A stretch of 64,000 nt of DNA from Paludibacteraceae bacterium. Its GTDB lineage: Bacteria; Bacteroidota; Bacteroidia; Bacteroidales; Paludibacteraceae. Position 1 is the first letter of the stretch. Every line of letters begins with the position of its first letter. The notes beneath the pieces were generated by a model, which saw only the letters and a list, made by a program, of their open reading frames with translations, was not told the DNA's origin and did no database searches. The translations under genes were made by a program, and so were the position numbers. The stretch covers positions 1-64,000 of the forward strand of contig JAFPXH010000003.1 in NCBI GenBank assembly GCA_017394705.1. The letters run 5' to 3'. Positions 26,228 through 33,418 of the stretch are shown one piece after another.

Positions 26228-27022
26228 ATGCAGACATTAGTTATATCCGGCGGTAGTTCGGGCATAGGTAAAGCAACAGCCTCGCTCTTCGCGGAGCGGG
26301 GCTGGCGTGTTTTTGAGTTAAGCCGGCACGGAGCGAAAGAGTCGAATGTCGAGGGGAAGGTGATTCACATCACTTGCGATGTATGCGACGAGGCAAGTTG
26401 CCGGAAGGCGATGGAAGAGGTACTGAAGCAGACCGACCATGTAGATGTCGTTATTTCCAATGCCGGTTACGGTATCTCGGGTCCGGTGGAGTTCACGACT
26501 ATTGAGGCCGCCCAGCACCAGATGGATGTCAATTTCATGGGTGCGGTGCGTTTTACCCAAGCGGTCCTTCCGCAGTTACGCGCGCAGCGCAGTGGACGGA
26601 TTATCTACACTTCGTCTGTGGCCGCTATTCTGGCTGTTCCTTACCAAGCTTTTTATTCGGCGAGCAAGGCAGCCATCAATGCGATGGCTTTGGCTTTGGC
26701 GAACGAAGTGAAGTCCTTCGGCATTCAAGTGAGTGTGATGATGCCGGGCGACGTGAGTACCGGTTTTACCGATGCTCGTGCGAAGAGTACCGCCGGTGAA
26801 GAGGTTTATACCGGCGCCAATAAAGCCATCACCACGATGGAGCACGACGAGCGCACAGGCATGAGTCCGAGACAGATGGCGGAGTTATTCTACCATATCG
26901 CCACTTGTCCCAACCCGCGGCCGCAATACGTAGGCGGATTCAGTTACCGTGTGTTGTGCTTTCTGGAACGCTTGTTGCCGAAACGCTTCGTGAACTGGAT
27001 TGAATTCAAAGTGTATAGTTGA
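26228..27022 (+). CDS. Short-chain dehydrogenase/reductase, candidate 3-ketosphinganine reductase
   Basis: 264 residues with the classical SDR marks: GGSSGIGKATA, ISNAGYG, the Ser of YTSSVAA and YSASK as active-site YxxxK, then MMPGDVSTGF. The C-terminus has a hydrophobic LERLLPKRFVNWI region that could touch the membrane. Because it directly follows serine palmitoyltransferase, reduction of 3-ketosphinganine is a reasonable guess; the fold itself does not prove the substrate. Confidence 0.8.
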   Translation: MQTLVISGGSSGIGKATASLFAERGWRVFELSRHGAKESNVEGKVIHITCDVCDEASCRKAMEEVLKQTDHVDVVISNAGYGISGPVEFTTIEAAQHQMDVNFMGAVRFTQAVLPQLRAQRSGRIIYTSSVAAILAVPYQAFYSASKAAINAMALALANEVKSFGIQVSVMMPGDVSTGFTDARAKSTAGEEVYTGANKAITTMEHDERTGMSPRQMAELFYHIATCPNPRPQYVGGFSYRVLCFLERLLPKRFVNWIEFKVYS

Positions 27023-27344
27023 GGAGTTAGAGGATTAGTGAAGAGTATTCGTATCATATCGCCATCCGGAGTTATCGAGCCTTCTTATATAGATGGCGCG
27101 CACGCGCGTCTGCGTGCGTGGGGTTATAAAGTGAGCGAGGGCGCGCACGCGCGTAACGCGTACGGGCGTTTCGCCGGTACCGATGAAGAACGGTTGTCCG
27201 ACCTCATCGATGCACTGAATGATCCGACGGTAGATATCATCCTCTGCTCGCGCGGCGGTTATGGTCTGCAGCGTATTATCGACCGTGTGCCTCCTATCAC
27301 CAAACCGATTATCGGTTTCAGCGACATCACCGCGCTGCACCAAC

Positions 27345-27365
27345 TTTCAGCCTTCAGCCATCAGC
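27345..27365 (+). repeat. Heptamer array in ldcA
   Basis: TTTCAGC, CTTCAGC, CATCAGC, read in frame. Confidence 0.7.
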
Positions 27366-27582
27366 CGTCCGTACATGGTATCATGTGCAAGCATATCACC
27401 ACCCTTCCGGAAGAGAGCGAGCCGATACAAGCTATGAAGAAACTACTTTCCGGCGAAACGCCGGAATACCGCTGGACGGCTCATCCGCTGAACCGCAAGG
27501 GCAACGCCTCAGCGCCTATCATCGGAGGAAACCTCTCCGTGCTCTACGGCCTGCAAGGCACGCCGTACGGACTGGCGTCCGT

Positions 27583-27596
27583 AATTTCAAATTTCA
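27583..27596 (+). repeat. Frame-setting heptamer pair in ldcA
   Basis: AATTTCA twice. With one unit the gene is open end to end; with two it stops five bases later. Confidence 0.85.
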
Positions 27597-27910
27597 AATG
27601 ATCAAAAGCCCCTGCTTTTGATCGAGGATATCTGCGAGCGGCACTATCATATCGACCGCATGATACGCAACCTGCGTATGAGCGGTGTACTGGAGAACCT
27701 GAGCGGACTGATTGTAGGTCAGTTCACCGATTGCGAGGATGATGAGTTGATGAATCAATCGGTGTCTGAGACCATCCGTGAGGCGGTGGAAGATTATGAT
27801 TATCCGGTTGTTTTCAATGCCCCTGTCGGTCATGTAGAAAAAAACATGCCGCTGTGGTTAGGCACAACGGCATATCTGTCGGTTACGCCGGAAGGCGCAC
27901 TTCTTCATTA

Positions 27911-28981
27911 TTAATCTCTCTGCCCTATCCGCTGGAGATGGCATAGCATAAGGCTTCCGTCTTCGCGTCTGAGGTGCATTCCATTGCCTTCGCAGAAAGC
28001 GAAGGCTTTGCAGTCTTTACAGGGTTCCATTTGCCGCATCCATGAGCGGTCGCGGTACGGTTTGAAACCGTTTTCCCAGACCTCCCAGAACGAGTCGCGG
28101 TAGATATTCCCCTGGTAATATTTTCCCCGAATACTGGTACATGCAGAGATAGAGCCGTCGATAAGGATGGATGCGACACTTATGCCCGCGGCGCATTGAT
28201 AGAGATAATCGCGGACCCGCCCTTCGTAGTCACCGAGATAGCCTTCACATGAATAGGACACATGCCGTCCTGCTTCGCGCTCCGAGACAATGAAATCCAG
28301 CAAAGCGCGGAACTGCTCATCGGTAAGCAGGAGTTCGGGATTAGTCGCCGCACGCCCCATCGGGTCTATGCCGAAAATGCGCCATCGGCGTACGCCAAGA
28401 CTCCATAACAAATCCCGAATCTCGGGCAGATGGTCTATCGTGCGCTGGTTGACACAGGTGACCACATCCCATGTCAGCCCTTTCTCGGCGGCACAGAGTC
28501 GGATAGCTCGGCAGGCCCCCTCAAACGCCAAGGGATGCTGACGCAACCATATATGATCCTGCTCCAAGCCATCCAGCGAAATGGTGATGGAGCGCAGACC
28601 CGCTTCGCGCAACTCGCGGAATTTCTTCTCTGTCATCGCCAGTCCGTTAGTGACCATTCCCCACGGATAATGGCGGTCACGGAGTGCTCGTCCCACATCC
28701 GCCAGATCTTTGCGCATGAGAGGTTCACCGCCGGAGATGATAACAAGCACCCGGCGCGGGTCCACATGAGGGGTAATCTCCTTATCTATGACCTGCAGAA
28801 AATCTTCAGCGGGCATGTCCGGCGTTTCAACGGAAGAGACACAATCGCTACCGCAATGCAGGCAATGCACATTGCAACGAAGGGTACTTTCCCAGAAAAG
28901 TTGGCGCAGGGGATGCAGTTGCTTGAGGTTGCGCCGACGAAGCGCCTCCAGCCATAACGCTATTTTAAGACGGGCTTTCAT
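27911..28981 (-). CDS. Radical SAM/SPASM domain protein
   Basis: 356 residues. The radical SAM cluster site is C36, C40, C43 (RCNVHCLHCGSDC), followed by ISGGEPL and ITISLDGL. The C-terminal part has the Cys pattern of a SPASM domain (YQCAAG, SACTS, EPCKDCKAFAFC, MLCHL) that holds auxiliary iron-sulfur clusters. SPASM proteins usually modify a peptide or enzyme; the family resembles Bacteroidales proteins paired with a small modified lipoprotein or peptide, but none is visible beside it. It shares a minus-strand unit with the 5'-nucleotidase-domain lipoprotein, 11 bases apart. Confidence 0.85.
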   Translation of the reverse strand: MKARLKIALWLEALRRRNLKQLHPLRQLFWESTLRCNVHCLHCGSDCVSSVETPDMPAEDFLQVIDKEITPHVDPRRVLVIISGGEPLMRKDLADVGRALRDRHYPWGMVTNGLAMTEKKFRELREAGLRSITISLDGLEQDHIWLRQHPLAFEGACRAIRLCAAEKGLTWDVVTCVNQRTIDHLPEIRDLLWSLGVRRWRIFGIDPMGRAATNPELLLTDEQFRALLDFIVSEREAGRHVSYSCEGYLGDYEGRVRDYLYQCAAGISVASILIDGSISACTSIRGKYYQGNIYRDSFWEVWENGFKPYRDRSWMRQMEPCKDCKAFAFCEGNGMHLRREDGSLMLCHLQRIGQRD

Positions 28982-28992
28982 GGGCGCAGGAG

Positions 28993-29727
28993 TTATAACA
29001 AATTCATTCGCCCGTCCACCACCGCACGGATAGTATCTTGTTGCTGCACCGCCTCGAGATAGAGTTCGCGGATAAGCAACTCGCTATTCCAATAATCGAC
29101 GTGCTTGGTAAGGGCATCCATATGATCGGTACCTCCGGCCAGATAATCGCTGGTGGCAACGGTGTATGTTGCTTTGGGGTTGACCGGTTTGCCTGCAATA
29201 CGTACATCCGCGAGGCGGCCGTCCACTCCTTTGACGCGCATTCCCGCCACGCCTTGCCCACCGTAAGTGGCGAACGACTGACAGAGAGCGAGTATATCCG
29301 AACCCTTGAGTGTGAGTACCACGAGTTGGTTGTCAAAAGGCATCAATTCGAACACCTGCCCTTTGGTAATCGGTCCGGCGGGCCACTCGCAACGCATTCC
29401 GCCCATATTCACTATCGCTATGTCCACGCGCCCCGGGTACACTTTTTTCGCAGCTTCCCACAATGCATCACTGGCCCAGTTAAGCATCGGGCACTCGGGA
29501 GAGCCCACCCACATATTATCCGGCGCATAACCTATCTGCACATTCATCTCACGCTCCAAATCGGCCTTGACAGGCGCGAGTTGACGCAGATAAACCGTGT
29601 CTTGAAGCGCATCGGAAGAAGCATCCACCGGAATAGCCGTCGTCGCACACTGAGTTACTTGCAACGGGCGGTGCTGACACGCACACAATGCGACGAACGC
29701 AAAGAAAAGAAATAGACTTTTTCGCAT
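28993..29727 (-). CDS. Lipoprotein with 5'-nucleotidase C-terminal domain
   Basis: 244 residues. Signal peptide with lipobox LCAC (MRKSLFLFFAFVALCAC). From about residue 60 it matches the C-terminal substrate-binding domain of UshA-type 5'-nucleotidases: NWASDALWEAAKK, IAIVNMGGMRCEWPAGPITKGQVFELMPF and YTVATSDYLAGGTD. In many Bacteroidales the metallophosphatase domain is encoded by an adjacent separate gene; here that partner is missing and a radical SAM gene follows instead. The start at 29727 is fixed by the lipobox. Confidence 0.88.
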   Translation of the reverse strand: MRKSLFLFFAFVALCACQHRPLQVTQCATTAIPVDASSDALQDTVYLRQLAPVKADLEREMNVQIGYAPDNMWVGSPECPMLNWASDALWEAAKKVYPGRVDIAIVNMGGMRCEWPAGPITKGQVFELMPFDNQLVVLTLKGSDILALCQSFATYGGQGVAGMRVKGVDGRLADVRIAGKPVNPKATYTVATSDYLAGGTDHMDALTKHVDYWNSELLIRELYLEAVQQQDTIRAVVDGRMNLL

Positions 29728-29748
29728 GGTATTGAATGTTTTATGCTG

Positions 29749-29779
29749 CAAAGGTACGATATTTTTTGCATATATCAAA
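29749..29779 (-). promoter_or_regulatory. Promoter of the nucleotidase-domain lipoprotein gene
   Basis: Minus strand: TTTG 29779-29776, 19 bp, TACCTTTG 29756-29749. Its -33 box lies within the same TTTGCATATATCAAA block that serves pepD. Confidence 0.78.
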
Positions 29780-29796
29780 ATTATTCACTAATTTTG
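29765..29796 (+). promoter_or_regulatory. pepD promoter
   Basis: TTTG 29765-29768, 20 bp, TAATTTTG 29789-29796; 26 bases before the ATG. Divergent from, and sharing its -33 block with, the lipoprotein promoter. Confidence 0.78.
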
Positions 29797-29821
29797 TAGC
29801 GTTTTTTAGTAAATCACGATT

Positions 29822-31324
29822 ATGGAAGCAAAGAGAGTATTCGATATCTTTGCAGATATCTGCAAAGTGCCTCGTCCGAGCAAGCACGAGGAGAAAATCA
29901 GTCAGTGGTTATGCGCTTTCGCGGCAGAGCATGGTATAGAATGCGTGGCAGACGAAGCGATGAACGTTATTATGCGTGTACCCGCCACGCCTGGTTATGA
30001 GGACCACGAGGGCGTTATATTGCAGGCACATATGGATATGGTGGCGGAGAAAGACGGCCATGTGGCGCATGATTTCTTGAAGGACCCGATTGAGACGTTT
30101 ATTGACGGCGAGTGGCTGAAAGCCAAGGGTACGACCTTAGGCGCGGACAACGGTATCGGCATTGCCATGGCTTTGGCCGCCATCACCGACAAAGAACTGC
30201 CGCACCCTGCTATCGAGTGCCTCTTCACCGTGGACGAAGAGACAGGACTGACCGGGGCAATGAAACTCAAGGACGGAATGCTGAAAAGCAAAAAGCTCAT
30301 CAATCTGGACTCCGAAGATGACGGACAGATTTTCATCGGTTGTGCCGGTGGCATCGACACCCTTGCCAAAATGCATTATGAAGGTGAAAGGTTAAAGGTG
30401 AAAGGTGAAAGGTTAGCCATCCGACTTTCAGTCGGTGGCTTAATGGGCGGCCACTCGGGCGATGATATCAACAAAGGCCGTGCGAACGCCAACCAGCTCC
30501 TCGTCTGGTTCCTCGCCCGTATATGGCCGCAGACAGAACTGCAGTTAGCGCGCATCGAAGGGGGTAATCTGCGCAATGCCATCGCACGCGAAGCCGAGGC
30601 GGTCGTCATCATCCCCATGGCGTACAAAGAGCAGATACGTATCGAATGGAACCATTACGTTGCGCAGATGGAAGGGGTTTTCGGCGAGGTGGAGAAAGAC
30701 ATGCGTCTGGAACTCGAGACCACCGAAATGCCGGAAACGGTTATACCTGCCGACAAAGCATACAGGCTTATCATGGCGCTCTGCGAGTGTCCGCACGGCA
30801 TGATTGCCATGAGCAAAGAGATGCCCGGACTCGTCGAGACTTCCACCAACCTGGCCTCCATCAAAATGAAATCCTACAGTGAAACGGTCTTACAGCAAAG
30901 CGGTCTTACAGGCAAAGCCGATCCTACAGCGAAGCGGTCTCACTTCATAGAAGTGAATACCTCCCAGCGTTCGTCCATCGAAGCGAGCAAACACCACCTC
31001 AAATGGGCGGTGGAGCAAGCTTTAGCGATGGCGTGCGACGAAGTGACGCACGGTGACGGCTACCCGGGATGGGCTCCCAACCCCAAATCACCACTGTTGA
31101 ACGTAGTGAAGAAAGCGTACGAGGATTTGTTCAAAAACGAACCTAAAGTCCTGGCTATCCATGCCGGACTGGAGTGCGGACTCTTCCTCGAGAAATATCC
31201 GTACCTCGACATGGTTTCCATCGGTCCGCAGATGTACGGCGTACACAGCCCGCAAGAGCGGTTGTCCATTCCCAGTACCGAGCGTTGCTACGCATGGCTC
31301 TGCCAGGTGCTGAAAACGCTATAA
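29822..31324 (+). CDS. pepD: Aminoacyl-histidine dipeptidase (M20C)
   Basis: Cytosolic zinc dipeptidase for Xaa-His and similar dipeptides; 500 residues. Metal and catalytic sites are visible in LQAHMDMVAEK, GADNGIG, VDEETGLTGA, NLDSEDDG and MGGHSGDDI. Two segments are repeat-derived: EGERLKVKGERLA (five 7-bp units, 30383-30417), just after GGIDTLAKMHY, and ETVLQQSGLTGKADPTAKRS (four 16-18 bp units, 30876-30941). Both fall where homologues have short loops and keep the frame. It is the only gene of the window holding both repeat types. Confidence 0.93.
   Translation: MEAKRVFDIFADICKVPRPSKHEEKISQWLCAFAAEHGIECVADEAMNVIMRVPATPGYEDHEGVILQAHMDMVAEKDGHVAHDFLKDPIETFIDGEWLKAKGTTLGADNGIGIAMALAAITDKELPHPAIECLFTVDEETGLTGAMKLKDGMLKSKKLINLDSEDDGQIFIGCAGGIDTLAKMHYEGERLKVKGERLAIRLSVGGLMGGHSGDDINKGRANANQLLVWFLARIWPQTELQLARIEGGNLRNAIAREAEAVVIIPMAYKEQIRIEWNHYVAQMEGVFGEVEKDMRLELETTEMPETVIPADKAYRLIMALCECPHGMIAMSKEMPGLVETSTNLASIKMKSYSETVLQQSGLTGKADPTAKRSHFIEVNTSQRSSIEASKHHLKWAVEQALAMACDEVTHGDGYPGWAPNPKSPLLNVVKKAYEDLFKNEPKVLAIHAGLECGLFLEKYPYLDMVSIGPQMYGVHSPQERLSIPSTERCYAWLCQVLKTL
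30383..30417 (+). repeat. Five-unit heptamer array inside pepD
   Basis: GGTGAAA, GGTTAAA, GGTGAAA, GGTGAAA, GGTTAGC: 35 bp. Confidence 0.85.
30876..30941 (+). repeat. Four-unit 16-18 bp repeat array inside pepD
   Basis: Units ACAGTGAAACGGTCTT, ACAGCAAAGCGGTCTT, ACAGGCAAAGCCGATCCT (18 bp) and ACAGCGAAGCGGTCTC; total 66 bp or 22 codons. Same repeat family as ttcA 3970-4036. Confidence 0.88.
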
Positions 31325-31333
31325 TAGGTGATT

Positions 31334-31399
31334 TTGTCCGTTTTTTGTGTTTTTTGTCCCGTTTTTCACTATCATTATGAAAAAAAAGCAGTACTTTTG
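31334..31399 (+). promoter_or_regulatory. Regulated promoter of the TPR/AraC regulator gene
   Basis: Twin sites TTGTCC at 31334 and 31354 (20 bp apart), CACTAT at the -33 position instead of TTTG, and TACTTTTG at 31392-31399. Almost the same layout precedes the surface protein gene at 33419. Confidence 0.7.
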
Positions 31400-31422
31400 C
31401 ACCGTTTTTTGAAAAATGGTAC

Positions 31423-33063
31423 ATGATTGCTTATCTTCGTGACATAGTAGTTTCAGGAATGCTTTCGTTGAGCCTTTGTGTCTCCGCGCACCCTGTGGAC
31501 TCATTATTGGATATCTTCGACCGCAATCCTTCGACGACCAACGCAGACGCGTTCTTCGCGTATCTCTATGAGCAGGATTTCACCGACCAGCCGCGGATGT
31601 ACCGCAATGTGCCGAGCCCGCCTATGGATACAGTCAAGGCGCTGGTGTGGTACTGGGCGGGAGAATGGTATTATGCCACGCAGGAGTACCCCAAGGCGGA
31701 GCGCAACCTCACACGTGCGCTTGATCTGATGCAGAATGCGGACAAGATCTCTTATTCCGACAATCTGGCGATGCTCGGTCTGGTCGAGATGAGGCAGTCC
31801 AAGTACGAAGAGGCGCTCTCTTACATGCACCGCTGCTACGAACTCGATATGGAAACCGGAGACCCGGAGCGCATCTGTTCATCCCTCAATACGATTGCAG
31901 GAACGTTTATGGCGGCGGGCAATCCGGCGGAGGGAATGAAATACGAGCTGCGCGCCATCGAGTATGCCAAGAAAGCCGGTTCGCCGGTGCGCATGGCGGT
32001 TGTCTATGGCATGGCAAGCGAGATAGAGCATGCCCTGCAGGATGACGAGAAGGCGCTCTGCTACGCCGACAGCGCGTGTGTCATGGAGGCTACTACAGGT
32101 AACACCCGCAAGATGATGGTACGCCGGGCGCAGAAAGCCTCCATCCTCAACGGCCTCAAGCGCTACGACGAGGCGGAGAAGATACTTGGAGAGGTCATTC
32201 CTTTCTTCCGCGAGTCGGGCGACCAGCTCTCGCTCGCCATCTCGCTCAATAAGATGGGTATCGCTCTCCACGGGCTCGGACGGTCAGAGGAGGCGCTGAA
32301 GTATCTGTACGAGGCAATCGACATTTGTCAGAAAATCGGCAACCTTGTTAATGAAGCGTACGCGCAGCGCGAGGTCTATGATATTCTCTTCCGCGACAAT
32401 CCGGACGAGGCGCGATCGCATCTGGTGCGTTATCATCAGTTGAAAGACTCCCTCTACAGTCAGGCTACCGCCGAGCAGATAGCGCGGTTCAACGCCGAGT
32501 TTAAACTCGGCGAGTATGCCGTCGAGAACAACCGTCTCAAGCAGCGCGACAGGATTTTCGCGATCATTGCGGTCGTCGTGGTGTTGCTCATTGCGCTTAT
32601 GGTTTTCTTTGCGATAAGGTGGTACCGCAAGCGCCGGAACGAGATGGACGACCGCCTCAATACGCTCATGGCGGAGGTCAACCGCTTCCGGGCGCAAGAG
32701 ACAATCCGGGGCGAGAATGAGAAAAAACTCTCTGATCCCGAGAGACGCTTCCTGGAGTCGGTTATGGCTACGACCACCGAGATGATGCAGACCGAGGCGG
32801 TCACGGTGGAGAAGATAGCGGAGAAACTCTTCATGACACCCAAGACCCTCAACCGCAGGGTGATGGAGATTACCGGCATTTCCACCAAGCAGTACTTGCT
32901 GCTCATCCAGTTGGAGCAGTCCCGCCGTATCTTGCTGCAGAAGCCCGAGGCGTCCATCCTCGATGTGGCGTTGCGCTGCGGCTTTGAGAACGCCAACACT
33001 TTCTCAGGCGCTTTCAAACGCATCTACAACATCTCCCCATCCGACTTCCGCAAACAGGCATAG
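31423..33063 (+). CDS. Membrane regulator: periplasmic TPR, one TM helix, AraC-type DNA-binding domain
   Basis: 546 residues. Signal sequence (MIAYLRDIVVSGMLSLSLCVSA), tetratricopeptide repeats over about 75-350 (YPKAERNLTRAL, KYEEALSYMHRCYEL, RSEEALKYLYEAIDI), a transmembrane helix (IFAIIAVVVVLLIALMVFF, about 387-405) and a C-terminal AraC/XylS double helix-turn-helix (EKIAEKLFMTPKTLNRRV; ILDVALRCGFENANTFSGAFKRIY). The layout suggests sensing in the periplasm and direct control of transcription from the membrane. Shared promoter architecture points to itself and the 33419 surface protein gene as targets; this is inference. Confidence 0.85.
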   Translation: MIAYLRDIVVSGMLSLSLCVSAHPVDSLLDIFDRNPSTTNADAFFAYLYEQDFTDQPRMYRNVPSPPMDTVKALVWYWAGEWYYATQEYPKAERNLTRALDLMQNADKISYSDNLAMLGLVEMRQSKYEEALSYMHRCYELDMETGDPERICSSLNTIAGTFMAAGNPAEGMKYELRAIEYAKKAGSPVRMAVVYGMASEIEHALQDDEKALCYADSACVMEATTGNTRKMMVRRAQKASILNGLKRYDEAEKILGEVIPFFRESGDQLSLAISLNKMGIALHGLGRSEEALKYLYEAIDICQKIGNLVNEAYAQREVYDILFRDNPDEARSHLVRYHQLKDSLYSQATAEQIARFNAEFKLGEYAVENNRLKQRDRIFAIIAVVVVLLIALMVFFAIRWYRKRRNEMDDRLNTLMAEVNRFRAQETIRGENEKKLSDPERRFLESVMATTTEMMQTEAVTVEKIAEKLFMTPKTLNRRVMEITGISTKQYLLLIQLEQSRRILLQKPEASILDVALRCGFENANTFSGAFKRIYNISPSDFRKQA

Positions 33064-33111
33064 CCTCTACCCTGTTTTACACTCGGCATACACGCCGGGC
33101 ATTCACTCCTT

Positions 33112-33140
33112 CCCTGCTTTTCCGGGCAGGGGATTTTTTT
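33112..33140 (+). terminator. Terminator of the TPR/AraC gene
   Basis: CCCTGC, TTTTCCGG, GCAGGG, then GATTTTTTT. Confidence 0.75.
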
Positions 33141-33199
33141 GTGTGATTTTTCTCGAAAAAGGGACTTGGTAAATGAAAAAAACGCTCATTACCTTCATT

Positions 33200-33265
33200 T
33201 TGTCCGTTTTTCGGAATATTTGTCCGATTATTCACTATGGGTATGAAAAAAAAGCAGTACTTTTG
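33200..33265 (+). promoter_or_regulatory. Regulated promoter of the BspA-like surface protein
   Basis: TTGTCC at 33200 and 33220, CACTAT at the -33 position, TACTTTTG at 33258-33265. Extended identity with 31334-31399 includes TATGAAAAAAAAGCAG before the -7 box. Confidence 0.72.
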
Positions 33266-33418
33266 CACCCGAAATATCCTTCTGGCGGAATGAGAGGAGT
33301 TCCCTCCGCCGAGGATGGACAATAGCGAAGCGGTCTGGAACTACTGAACACTGAAAAACTCTTTTATAACTAACCGAGGGGCAACCCTCATAATATTAAC
33401 AAACAAAACTCAATTTTT

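Larger units (their letters stand above)
27038..27914 (+). pseudogene. ldcA: LD-carboxypeptidase (S66), broken or phase-variable
   Basis: Muramoyl-tetrapeptide carboxypeptidase family. Frame 1 (GTG at 27038 to TGA at 27599-27601) encodes the N-terminal part with SGVIEPS, SRGGYGLQRI and GFSDITAL; the conserved C-terminal part (LLLIEDICERHYHIDRM to GHVEKNMPLWLG, to 27914) follows in another frame. The break lies in two tandem AATTTCA units (27583-27596). Removing one unit joins the frames exactly as ..LASVISNDQKPLLLIEDI. A second heptamer array (27345-27365, SAFSHQPS) lies in the first half. It may be a pseudogene, a phase-variable gene or a sequencing error. It converges on the radical SAM gene, ending four bases inside it. 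Confidence 0.8.
33064..33418. other. Intergenic region with terminator, twin-site promoter and leader
   Basis: Terminator 33112-33140, regulated promoter 33200-33265, then a 150-base leader holding one unit of the 16-bp repeat (33323-33338). No gene is seen. Confidence 0.7.

Noticed and set aside
27583..27620. Programmed ribosomal frameshift in ldcA
   Set aside because: No slippery heptamer of X-XXY-YYZ type directly before the stop; although GATCAAAAGC/GCTTTTGATC forms a hairpin just downstream, loss of one 7-bp unit explains the frame more simply.
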